Part shown: positions 7,288-14,484 of the stretch, one piece after another
How the letters are laid out: every line of letters begins with the position of its first letter
Position numbering within the stretch: the stretch's first letter is position 1
Origin: a virus
Reading direction: 5' to 3' (one strand)
IMG/VR virus record: IMGVR_UViG_3300017730_000033
Location: 1-36,874 of that record
DNA: 36,874 nt
Notes under the pieces: model-generated
Databases searched by the model: none
Told to the model about the DNA's origin: nothing
The model's input: only the letters and a program-made list of their open reading frames with translations
Position numbers and translations under genes: made by a program

Positions 7288-8376
7288 TCAATCACTGTCC
7301 AAATAATACACCACTCGGCGTTTCATGCGTAGAATTTTATCCACATCTGCTTTATAAGAATCGTATTTACTTTTTAAATCTATACCATTAGAAGAATCAT
7401 TTCCTAACAAAACATAAGAATCATCACTTGTGATAAGTTCACAGGCGGTAAGTTTTGTAGCCGCATCTTCAATAACGGCAGGAACGCGAGTTTGTCCACA
7501 AGTATATGTAACCTTTACTGAATGCTTATGGTGTGTAGGAAATTCGCTACGGAAAAAAATATCGCCCGTATCTTTCATATTCCACCATGCCGCATTACGG
7601 TCATAGTCTTCTTTATTTGTAAATTGAGTGCGAGAATTAGTTCCCCCGTTAACTGTGAGTGTGCAATTAGAACCATCCGAACCGGGGAGTAAAGAAACAA
7701 TTGTAATTGTTTCATCTTCTTCTAAATTAGCATAAAAAAAGTCGGATATATTATATGTATCAGTTCCATCTGTTAAAGCCTTTTTACCGGTTCCACCTGT
7801 AAAGGGGGCGGTGATTGTAGGCACTTGTTCATTGATAAGGTAGCAAATTTCCTGTGCAGTAGTTCTTTGCCCGTAAGCCTTGTTAAACTTATCATTATCG
7901 GTTATTCCGGTACTGTCCGGAGATAGGGTCCAAGTTAACCCCCCACCTGTAATAACAATAGATGTAAGATTGGTAAAATCATCTACTGTTAATGTTGCTA
8001 CTACTGAGGCAATGTCTGTATAAACGGAACCATCCCAAATAGCAATTCGTAAAATTTTACGAATATTTTCATGGTGAAGTCTAATCTTACCTATGTAATC
8101 TTCATAAGAATAAACATAATTATTACTTCTCGTAAAATCGTGAAATTCATTTTCGACTAAATTATCTCTCCATGAAGAGTTTGTAAATTCATCAATAAAA
8201 TCTTCGGACCTTCTCATCAAATCTCCTACTTCCGAAAGAGTAGGGGAAGTCGAGGAAGTAAAATCAGCAATACCTAATAATGCGGCTACCTTTACAGCCG
8301 TAGTATAAGCCCCACTTCCTAATCCGTAGTTAACTACATTCAATCCTGAATCCGAAGGTGTCATTATTTTTACCAT
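7288..8376 (-). CDS. Head-tail adaptor (connector) with beta-rich insertion
   Basis: A 362-residue protein. Residues about 45-75 (LSEVGDLMRRSEDFIDEFTN, then SSWRDN) and the C-terminal helices (VPAVIEDAATKLTACELITS) match the helical-bundle pattern of gp6/gp15-type adaptors, which bind the portal ring and start the neck. About 110 residues of beta-rich sequence (roughly 125-235, including ETITIVSLLPGSDGSNCTL) interrupt the two helical parts; classic adaptors are about 100-150 aa without it. The start overlaps the previous stop (TAATG) and follows AGGAGAG. Location downstream of head genes and upstream of tail genes agrees. The helical signature is moderate and the neck position good. Confidence 0.68.
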   Translation of the reverse strand: MVKIMTPSDSGLNVVNYGLGSGAYTTAVKVAALLGIADFTSSTSPTLSEVGDLMRRSEDFIDEFTNSSWRDNLVENEFHDFTRSNNYVYSYEDYIGKIRLHHENIRKILRIAIWDGSVYTDIASVVATLTVDDFTNLTSIVITGGGLTWTLSPDSTGITDNDKFNKAYGQRTTAQEICYLINEQVPTITAPFTGGTGKKALTDGTDTYNISDFFYANLEEDETITIVSLLPGSDGSNCTLTVNGGTNSRTQFTNKEDYDRNAAWWNMKDTGDIFFRSEFPTHHKHSVKVTYTCGQTRVPAVIEDAATKLTACELITSDDSYVLLGNDSSNGIDLKSKYDSYKADVDKILRMKRRVVYYLDSD

Positions 8377-10802
8377 TAAATTACTCTCCTTAATCTTTGT
8401 AGTTTATCGTCTATATTATCTATAAACTTTTTTCTGTCTTCATCCACAGCCTTACCGGATGAAACAATTTTTTTACCCTCCAATGTAATATTATACGACC
8501 TAACTTTGCTGGCTTTATCGGTTTGACTTCTTTTTTTCTGTGCAGTAGAATATAAATCTCCACCTCCAACTCCTATGTTAAAAATTAATTTAACTTCGTG
8601 TGTTTGTTTATATGTAGAATTAACTTTAATTATATCTTTAGTAGAAGAATCTACAACAGTAATTTTAAAATTAATTTTTCCTGCTGAAGACCATTTTGTA
8701 GCCTGTCCCCATTTGCGAGTATTAGTTTCGTTATTAGTAATAGTGTTAATAATTAAATCCACTATTTTTTGTTGAGATGGCTTTTCGCTATTAGGTAAAA
8801 AAGAAATAATTTTATTTCTTATTTGTTTTTTGGAAAGAGATTTTTTATTTTTAGTTTTTTCGGTCCTATTAAAAATTTGCGACAATGAAACTTTAATATT
8901 GTCAATATCTTCACTAACCAAAACTCCTTTATTTTCTTCCCTTTCATTTATAATTCTGTCATAACTATTTTTAAATCTCAAGACATTTTCAACCAAAGCC
9001 TCTTCATGTTCCAAATCTAAAAAGGTTTCAATATAGTTTTGTATTTCTTTTAATGTAAGGGGTTTTTTTATATTTGTGCTAAATTGTTTTAAACATTCTT
9101 CGAGAGTATCTATAATTCTATCTAAATCCATTTTATCATTGTCACTTAAATCGTCTTCCTGTAAAGAATTTTCATAAGTAGAAAACATTTCAATAATTTC
9201 TTCTATACCGTCTTTTAAATTCTCAAACTTTTCATTAAAGGTTTCATTGTTTTTGTTTGATAAATTAGTAATCACATTTTCTTTATCTGAAAGTAATTCA
9301 GTAATACCTTCCTCTAAACTTTCTTTGATATTTTCAAATGATGATTCTTGAATTTCTATTGAATCGCTTTCTTCTTCGTCTTCTTCATCTTCTTCGTCTT
9401 GTGGATTTTGAGAAATTAAATTATAAATTTTTTCAATTTCATCCATACTTAACGAAAGGGTGTTAGCGGCTTCTATAACATTTTTAATTTTATTAGAAAA
9501 TTGATTAGGGGGTACTAATTGAGCCATAAGTATATCAACTTCATCCGAAGTCTTAACTTGGGTTTCTGTTAGTACAGGTATTTCATCAAAGTTTTCATGT
9601 GTAGAAGTAGAAGTTATTAAATTGTAAGGTGACCTTCCTGCTCTAATTTTAAAATTCTTATCAGCAAGTTTCCATTCACCAAATCCTGTTTCCATCGAAT
9701 ATTTTCTACCCTGTGTAGAAATTTCATCGGAATAATTTATCTTAGAGTTAGTTAAAAATTCTTCTATGGCTTCTCGTAATACTTGCAAATCGACTGTTTC
9801 CTTTCTATCTAAAATTTGTCCTCTTTGTGTTTCCACCAAAGAATTAGGAGGTTTTAACTCATCAATATATTGTTCTATATCTGCTATGTGTGTATCGGGT
9901 AATGTTAATAATTCTTGTAATTTTTTATTATCAATTTCATCATCTTCGGTAGCCGCCCTTTCTCTATCGGCTTTAACCCACTTTCTTGCTAATAATTTTA
10001 AATATGTTTTCCACTTAATCGGGTCTGCCCCTGCAATAATATTTAAAAATTCATAAAAGTTTTGGTCGTCCATATTTTCAACTTCAATTTTTCTCGATGA
10101 TGGTAGATATTTTAAATCATTTTCTTCGAGCCAATTAGATATAATGTACCCCCATCTATTTTCTTGAGCAGGAGTAAGAGTCATATCCTGTCTAAGATTA
10201 AAAAATTCTTCAGGATATTCGGAATCAATACCATCTAAAGTCCTGTAAATGTCCCTTAATTTTGCTTGCATAAAACCCTGTCTAACTTGTTCCGAAGCAA
10301 ATGCTTCCTCAGCAACATCATTACCTTTTGGATTTTTAAATCTTGAAGTTTTCCCAACTACTCTTGAAAGTTCACCAAGAATTTTACCTCTTTGGTTAAT
10401 TTTTTCATAGGCGAGTTCTCCTAAACCCTCCCTTACAGCATCATTTTCTAAATCTAATACTGTAAAAAAATTCGTAACTTCATTATCAAGAACATCTTGT
10501 AAAGTGTAATCACTTTCTTCTTTGTTTAATTCTTCACTTATCCTTTGTCTTACATCGGGTTCGTATAAAGTGTCTAATTTTATTTTTAAGGTATCTTCCA
10601 AAGCAGTTTGATTTATTTTATCAAATTCTTTATCATCATAATTTATTAACTCTAAAGTGTCTTCGTGGTTTGTGCTGATAAAATCAAGATAGTTGTCTCT
10701 ATTGATTTCACCCATTAGATACTCCATCATTAACTCTCTTGCCAATGCTACTGTATATTTAGTATTAGTGACATTGTTTTCAAATGCTGGTATATTTGTC
10801 AT
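8376..10802 (-). CDS. Large acidic helical protein of unknown function (808 aa)
   Basis: The protein starts MTNIPAFENNV after a GAGGTGG site. It is mostly alpha-helical and rich in Glu, Asp, Asn and Lys, with an acidic run DEEDEEDEEES near residue 475 encoded by an imperfect GAA/GAC repeat. The last 160 residues differ: strands with KINFKITVVDSSTKDIIKV and HEVKLIFNIGVGGGDLYSTA suggest a C-terminal alpha/beta domain. No enzyme motif or transmembrane segment is visible. It lies between capsid accessory genes and the adaptor, where ordinary phages have short connector genes. It may be a structural or internal virion protein; function unknown. Confidence 0.7.
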   Translation of the reverse strand: MTNIPAFENNVTNTKYTVALARELMMEYLMGEINRDNYLDFISTNHEDTLELINYDDKEFDKINQTALEDTLKIKLDTLYEPDVRQRISEELNKEESDYTLQDVLDNEVTNFFTVLDLENDAVREGLGELAYEKINQRGKILGELSRVVGKTSRFKNPKGNDVAEEAFASEQVRQGFMQAKLRDIYRTLDGIDSEYPEEFFNLRQDMTLTPAQENRWGYIISNWLEENDLKYLPSSRKIEVENMDDQNFYEFLNIIAGADPIKWKTYLKLLARKWVKADRERAATEDDEIDNKKLQELLTLPDTHIADIEQYIDELKPPNSLVETQRGQILDRKETVDLQVLREAIEEFLTNSKINYSDEISTQGRKYSMETGFGEWKLADKNFKIRAGRSPYNLITSTSTHENFDEIPVLTETQVKTSDEVDILMAQLVPPNQFSNKIKNVIEAANTLSLSMDEIEKIYNLISQNPQDEEDEEDEEESDSIEIQESSFENIKESLEEGITELLSDKENVITNLSNKNNETFNEKFENLKDGIEEIIEMFSTYENSLQEDDLSDNDKMDLDRIIDTLEECLKQFSTNIKKPLTLKEIQNYIETFLDLEHEEALVENVLRFKNSYDRIINEREENKGVLVSEDIDNIKVSLSQIFNRTEKTKNKKSLSKKQIRNKIISFLPNSEKPSQQKIVDLIINTITNNETNTRKWGQATKWSSAGKINFKITVVDSSTKDIIKVNSTYKQTHEVKLIFNIGVGGGDLYSTAQKKRSQTDKASKVRSYNITLEGKKIVSSGKAVDEDRKKFIDNIDDKLQRLRRVI

Positions 10803-10812
10803 TTACACCACC

Positions 10813-11286
10813 TCAATTGTGTAGTGTAAAGACTTCTAAATTAGACCAATCGGTTGCTACAACCTTAATACCATTTCTACAAATTATATTAAATCCCCTG
10901 TAAAAGTATGTAGTATCTGCGGCTATATGAAATTTACATAAAGTGTTAGACAAAGAAATAAATTCTAAGGGGCCGGTAATATTTCCACCCGTAGTGCTTG
11001 CTGTGAGTTCAATATTGTTAGCATCTGTAATAGATGAAATCTTAGTATCGACAGGAATACCTGTTCCTGTAACTAAATCTCCAACAGAAAATTGTGAAGA
11101 ATCTTCAACAGTCACAGTTGGGTCATTATTATATGTGCAATTTTGCGCTATCGCTTCTGTTGTATTATCAGCAATATAAATAATAGAAGCCGTAGCCCCA
11201 TTAAAAACATTTATTCCTTCAAAATTACCACCTTTGGTGGAAATTGTTTTACTTACCGTGTCTACTTTAGTCGAATTGAATGGCAT
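10813..11286 (-). CDS. Probable capsid decoration or accessory structural protein
   Basis: A 157-residue, beta-rich protein starting MPFNSTKVDTVSKTIS after GAGGGAAA. The middle contains VEDSSQFSVGDLVTGTGIPV followed by DTKISSITDANNIELTAS, a turn-rich motif (VGDxVTGxGIP...T.I..I) that I recall from many marine phage structural proteins. It is third after the major capsid gene, in a group of small beta-rich products, so it is probably on the outside of the head. No catalytic residues are evident. Confidence 0.55.
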   Translation of the reverse strand: MPFNSTKVDTVSKTISTKGGNFEGINVFNGATASIIYIADNTTEAIAQNCTYNNDPTVTVEDSSQFSVGDLVTGTGIPVDTKISSITDANNIELTASTTGGNITGPLEFISLSNTLCKFHIAADTTYFYRGFNIICRNGIKVVATDWSNLEVFTLHN

Positions 11287-11331
11287 ACTTTTCCCTCTTA
11301 TTTATCGTTAAGAAGCATTAGGTATTAAACC

Positions 11332-11652
11332 TTACTCTTCTTCTATCACAGTTAAACCAAGTAATGTAGCCTTATTGTCCGAAAATTTATAAGAAATTCC
11401 TTGCTCCTTTAACCAAGCCTGTAATTCACGCTTAGTCATTGAAGAGAAATCAAGGACTTCCGTTTCATCGACTTCTTCAACAACGGTTTCTTCAACCAAT
11501 GTTTCTTCTGCCTCAACGGAGTCCAAGATTTCAAATCCATTCTTAATAAAAAATTCCAACAAACGCTCATCAACCTCGTAAGTCAATCCACCTAAGTATT
11601 GACTACCAAAGATTGTTTTAGTTCCACCTGTGATATTTTTTACTCTTAACAT
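11332..11652 (-). CDS. Head accessory protein with C-terminal HeH/SAP-like helix pair
   Basis: A 106-residue protein, start MLRVKNITGGTKTIFG after GAGGTGAACCC. Residues 1-45 form a small beta domain (YLGGLTYEVDERLLEFFIKN) as seen in short phage head proteins. An acidic linker (residues 46-68) follows. Residues 72-101 (MTKRELQAWLKEQGISYKFS then DNKATLLGLT) look like a HeH/SAP-type helix-extension-helix, a fold often linked to nucleic-acid or protein binding in phage head accessory proteins. Between two probable decoration proteins. Role inferred from position. Confidence 0.55.
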   Translation of the reverse strand: MLRVKNITGGTKTIFGSQYLGGLTYEVDERLLEFFIKNGFEILDSVEAEETLVEETVVEEVDETEVLDFSSMTKRELQAWLKEQGISYKFSDNKATLLGLTVIEEE

Positions 11653-11661
11653 GGGTTCACC

Positions 11662-12021
11662 TCAAAGTGTTCCCCAAACTCGTAGTCTTACCATTCCTAA
11701 ATCAGTAAGTCCGTCTGAGCCTGTTGCCATAGCATCAGCGTCGGAACCACTTGGGTTAATCACTAAAATGGTAATACTACTACTACTTGTATATGTTCCA
11801 TCGGTATCAACCTTAATCTTAGGAACATAAGCCACACTTTCATAGCCACAAATCATAGCCTGTGTAATACTACTTAATCCCAAAGATGCGGCTGTAATAA
11901 CTTCTCCAGCAACTGCATATTCAGTAATATTTAGTGTAGCATCAACGCAGTAATGGTGTCCCATAACAGTAGGTGAACTTTGTCCATGATGGTCGTTTAA
12001 TAGTGCTAATGTACTTGCCAT
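11662..12021 (-). CDS. Probable capsid decoration protein
   Basis: A 119-residue beta-rich protein starting MASTLALLNDHHGQSSPTVM, with a clear GAGGTGATTT site. It follows the major capsid gene by 11 nt, the classical place for a decoration (gpD-like) or structural stabilising protein. Strands such as TSSSSITILVINPSGSDADA and LGMVRLRVWGTL fill most of the length. There is no enzyme motif. Assignment is by position and composition. Confidence 0.55.
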   Translation of the reverse strand: MASTLALLNDHHGQSSPTVMGHHYCVDATLNITEYAVAGEVITAASLGLSSITQAMICGYESVAYVPKIKVDTDGTYTSSSSITILVINPSGSDADAMATGSDGLTDLGMVRLRVWGTL

Positions 12022-12032
12022 ACTAAATCACC

Positions 12033-13271
12033 TCATTGAAGGTCAATTAACTTGCCTTGTCCACGCACATAAGTACACATTGTTTCTGCAATTGTTCGGT
12101 AAAGTCCTCGGTGTCCCAAGAATCCGTGACCGAAAATCTCCTTAGTATTCATACCACCTTCAAAGTATTCAGTTGGCTTAAGAGTACACAAGAACAAATG
12201 GTCGGTATCAAGAATAAGAATATCCGAAATTCCGCTACCACCTGTTGGCATATCCTTAGTAGGAATAATAGGAATGTCGTGATAGGTAGCAACCTTAAAT
12301 CCGACTTCTCTTCCCTTAACTCCCTTAATACCACTGTGAGAAGGAACAACTTCAGTTCGACCCATGAATCTTTCTTGGGCTTGGAGAAGTTCTCCTAATG
12401 TTTGAATGGTGTCATATCCGGTTAGAATAACCTTTGGTGAACCGCCACGAGCCATCAAGTTTCGTAGGGCGGTATTAAGCATATTAACAGTCAAATTTCG
12501 AGCAGTTCCCGAATTTGAATCAACATATGCTTCAAGATATTCAGTTCCCGAAGAAGCACGAGAAACACCAAAAATGTTATGTCTGTCTTCTGCTCTTGGA
12601 GTTTCTGTCAAAGCGGCATTAATTTCTGCATAGGTAGTGACAATCTTGTAAAGTGAAAGCAAAGAGCGTTCTGGATTATCGTAATCCTTTCCACTTCCAG
12701 CAGGTGCGTTTAAACCATTAGCAGTTAAATCGGTAAGAACCATCTTGTTCATCGCTTCTGCGTGTGAAATACCAACTTCTTCTCGGTATGTAGACATAAT
12801 ATCTCCAATACCATCATCCATTCCACCAAGAAGTTGAGAAATCTCCGAAAGTTCGAAGGTGTGTGCAATTGTCTTAGGGGAAATACTTAGGTTTGCGAAA
12901 GAAGGTGCAATTTCATCAATAGCGGAAATCTGTGCGTTTTCTGCTTGTCCACCCAAAAGGTCTAAATCAGCAAGTTCAAAAGTATCACCGTTTCCACCAA
13001 TAGAACGACCCTTCAAAACTCTCCAACCACTTGACTTCCACGGTTTCTTAGGAAGCATTGAAAGTGCGTTAATTTCTCGGTTAATCATAGACCAAACTTT
13101 TTGTCCATAAACCAAGTTATACAAAGTAGCATCTCCACCTGTTAATCCTGCATCCGAGCCATCGTGAACAGGATGAATACCCGTAAGTGCTGCTTTCATA
13201 ATATTACTTCCACCGGATAGTCCGTAGGTCGCTCGCTCTAAGTCTTCAATTGTTCTAAAATATCCTGTCAT
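12033..13271 (-). CDS. Major capsid protein, HK97 fold
   Basis: I take ATG 13271-13269 as start (MTGYFRTIEDLERATYG, 412 aa), with GAGGTG 6 nt upstream overlapping the end of the scaffold gene; an in-frame GTG three codons earlier lies inside that site. The protein has no long N-terminal coiled-coil delta domain, in keeping with a separate scaffold. The middle (YGQKVWSMINREINALSMLP) and C-terminal part (VILTGYDTIQTLGELLQ, YHDIPIIPTKDMPTGGSG, ILILDTDHLFLCTL) match the P-loop and A-domain patterns of HK97-type capsid proteins. It assembles the icosahedral shell. Directly after protease-scaffold and before decoration genes, the canonical order. Confidence 0.9.
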   Translation of the reverse strand: MTGYFRTIEDLERATYGLSGGSNIMKAALTGIHPVHDGSDAGLTGGDATLYNLVYGQKVWSMINREINALSMLPKKPWKSSGWRVLKGRSIGGNGDTFELADLDLLGGQAENAQISAIDEIAPSFANLSISPKTIAHTFELSEISQLLGGMDDGIGDIMSTYREEVGISHAEAMNKMVLTDLTANGLNAPAGSGKDYDNPERSLLSLYKIVTTYAEINAALTETPRAEDRHNIFGVSRASSGTEYLEAYVDSNSGTARNLTVNMLNTALRNLMARGGSPKVILTGYDTIQTLGELLQAQERFMGRTEVVPSHSGIKGVKGREVGFKVATYHDIPIIPTKDMPTGGSGISDILILDTDHLFLCTLKPTEYFEGGMNTKEIFGHGFLGHRGLYRTIAETMCTYVRGQGKLIDLQ

Positions 13272-13281
13272 TTTAAGCACC

Positions 13282-13905
13282 TCAGTTGTATTTGTCCATT
13301 AATTCGTGAACTTCGTTCCATGACATTTCTGAAATGTTACCAAAGTCCTCACTAAGTTGATTGGACACAGATTGAGTTTCTGCGGCCTTAGCGATTGTGT
13401 TGTTCTCAAGAGACTTCTTCAATTGAGAAAATTCTTCCTTAAGAGAAAGAACAGCATCTGCGGCATTAAACTTGCTCTTAGCAATTTCGTCTGCTTCAAC
13501 TGCAAGTTCGTTCTTATATCGGGCTTCAAATTCAGCCTTGATAACCTCGTAAGCACGAGCCTCTTCTCTTTCAGCCTTAAATTGTGTATAAGCCTTTTCA
13601 ATATTTTGTCGGGAAAGGTCGAGTGTATTAATTTCCTCAGCCTTATGTTCAACAAATTCCACAAAATCCTCGGACTTTGCTTCCTTGTCTTCATAGTCTT
13701 CTTCCTCAACATCATCATCTTCCGATTCTGCCTTCATTTCTTCGCCAGCCATTCGCTCGACGGACTCCTCTTCCATTTCATCCATCATCTCAAGTTCTTC
13801 CTCTTGTTCAAGAGTGTCCATTGTATTCTTGAGAACCGTGGATTCACGGAGTTCAGCCATTACTTCATTAAACTCATTTAGAGCCTTTTCAATTTCTGTA
13901 TTCAT
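13282..13905 (-). CDS. Nested in-frame scaffold protein (Nu3-like)
   Basis: An internal ATG at 13905-13903 begins the scaffold domain alone (MNTEIEKALNEFNEVMAELR, 207 aa). AAGGAGGATA lies 7 nt upstream, one of the best binding sites in the window, although it is inside the protease-scaffold coding sequence (encoding NLIKEDKK). This strongly suggests the scaffold is made separately and in excess of the protease fusion, as lambda Nu3 is within gene C. The product is a coiled coil rich in Glu and Lys. Its C-terminal helix, ISEMSWNEVHELMDKYN, may contact the capsid lattice, as scaffold C-termini often do. Confidence 0.82.
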   Translation of the reverse strand: MNTEIEKALNEFNEVMAELRESTVLKNTMDTLEQEEELEMMDEMEEESVERMAGEEMKAESEDDDVEEEDYEDKEAKSEDFVEFVEHKAEEINTLDLSRQNIEKAYTQFKAEREEARAYEVIKAEFEARYKNELAVEADEIAKSKFNAADAVLSLKEEFSQLKKSLENNTIAKAAETQSVSNQLSEDFGNISEMSWNEVHELMDKYN

Positions 13906-14442
13906 TTTTTTATCCTCCTTAATTAGATTAAATTTTGCTTCAGGGTTTATACCCTCTTCGCATATGGTGATTTCATGCAATTCAAGTTTATCAATTTCCT
14001 TATAACTACCGGTATCGGCATCATATCTGTTTGTCTTGTTTATCGCTTGTCCACCTATTGAAAAGGAACGAAGGTTGCCCTTTCTTATATCTCGTGCAAC
14101 CTCTTTAGCCTTTTCAATATCATTTCTTAATTTTATCACTACAAAAAACCCTGTATCATCAACGCCTGTTTTTAGGACTTTACCATTGGAATCTGTATAT
14201 TGGTCTACAACCTCTCCGACCTGAACATTTGAATGTGTAATCATTACATTTCTATAACGGTCTTGCTTCATAAATTTATCAGCCGCTTCACGAATTGCAC
14301 CTAATGTAATTTTGTCATTTTGCTTATCCACTACATCAACTGATGCGTAGCCAGCAATAACACATTCGTTATTTGACTTAAGAATTATAAGTTCTCCGCC
14401 GCTATTTGGTTCATTACCAAACATAGGAGTTTCTAATTGCAT
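13282..14442 (-). CDS. Prohead protease (S78-type) fused to scaffold
   Basis: A 386-residue protein. Residues about 15-175 form an HK97-family prohead maturation protease: ECVIAGYASVDVVDKQNDKI, catalytic His70 in VMITHSNVQVGEV, Ser128 in RSFSIGG, and the closing strand LELHEITICEEGINPEAKF. Residues 180-386 are a Glu/Lys-rich coiled-coil scaffold with an acidic block (DDDVEEEDYEDKEAK). The end reads MSWNEVHELMDKYN, echoing the cargo tag. The protease would cleave scaffold and probably other prohead proteins on maturation. No strong ribosome site is seen at ATG 14442; the scaffold part also has its own internal start. The arrangement matches lambda gpC/Nu3 logic. Confidence 0.9.
   Translation of the reverse strand: MQLETPMFGNEPNSGGELIILKSNNECVIAGYASVDVVDKQNDKITLGAIREAADKFMKQDRYRNVMITHSNVQVGEVVDQYTDSNGKVLKTGVDDTGFFVVIKLRNDIEKAKEVARDIRKGNLRSFSIGGQAINKTNRYDADTGSYKEIDKLELHEITICEEGINPEAKFNLIKEDKKMNTEIEKALNEFNEVMAELRESTVLKNTMDTLEQEEELEMMDEMEEESVERMAGEEMKAESEDDDVEEEDYEDKEAKSEDFVEFVEHKAEEINTLDLSRQNIEKAYTQFKAEREEARAYEVIKAEFEARYKNELAVEADEIAKSKFNAADAVLSLKEEFSQLKKSLENNTIAKAAETQSVSNQLSEDFGNISEMSWNEVHELMDKYN
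13911..13920 (-). promoter_or_regulatory. Internal Shine-Dalgarno for nested scaffold start
   Basis: The minus strand reads AAGGAGGATA, seven nucleotides before ATG 13905-13903. It is inside the protease-scaffold reading frame and stronger than the site at that frame's own start, so it decides the internal initiation call. Confidence 0.82.
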
Positions 14443-14484
14443 AATAGGTTCTGTATTCTAAGGACTATATTAAGGTATCTAATC

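Noticed and set aside
13357-13881. 174-aa open frame on the plus strand inside the scaffold gene
   Set aside because: It lies antisense to a well-supported gene, has Phe/Leu/Cys-rich composition typical of the reverse complement of Glu/Lys codons, and lacks a ribosome site.
14443-14484. Promoter in the gap before the prohead protease
   Set aside because: The 42 nt are AT-rich with only a poor TATA resemblance and no other support.
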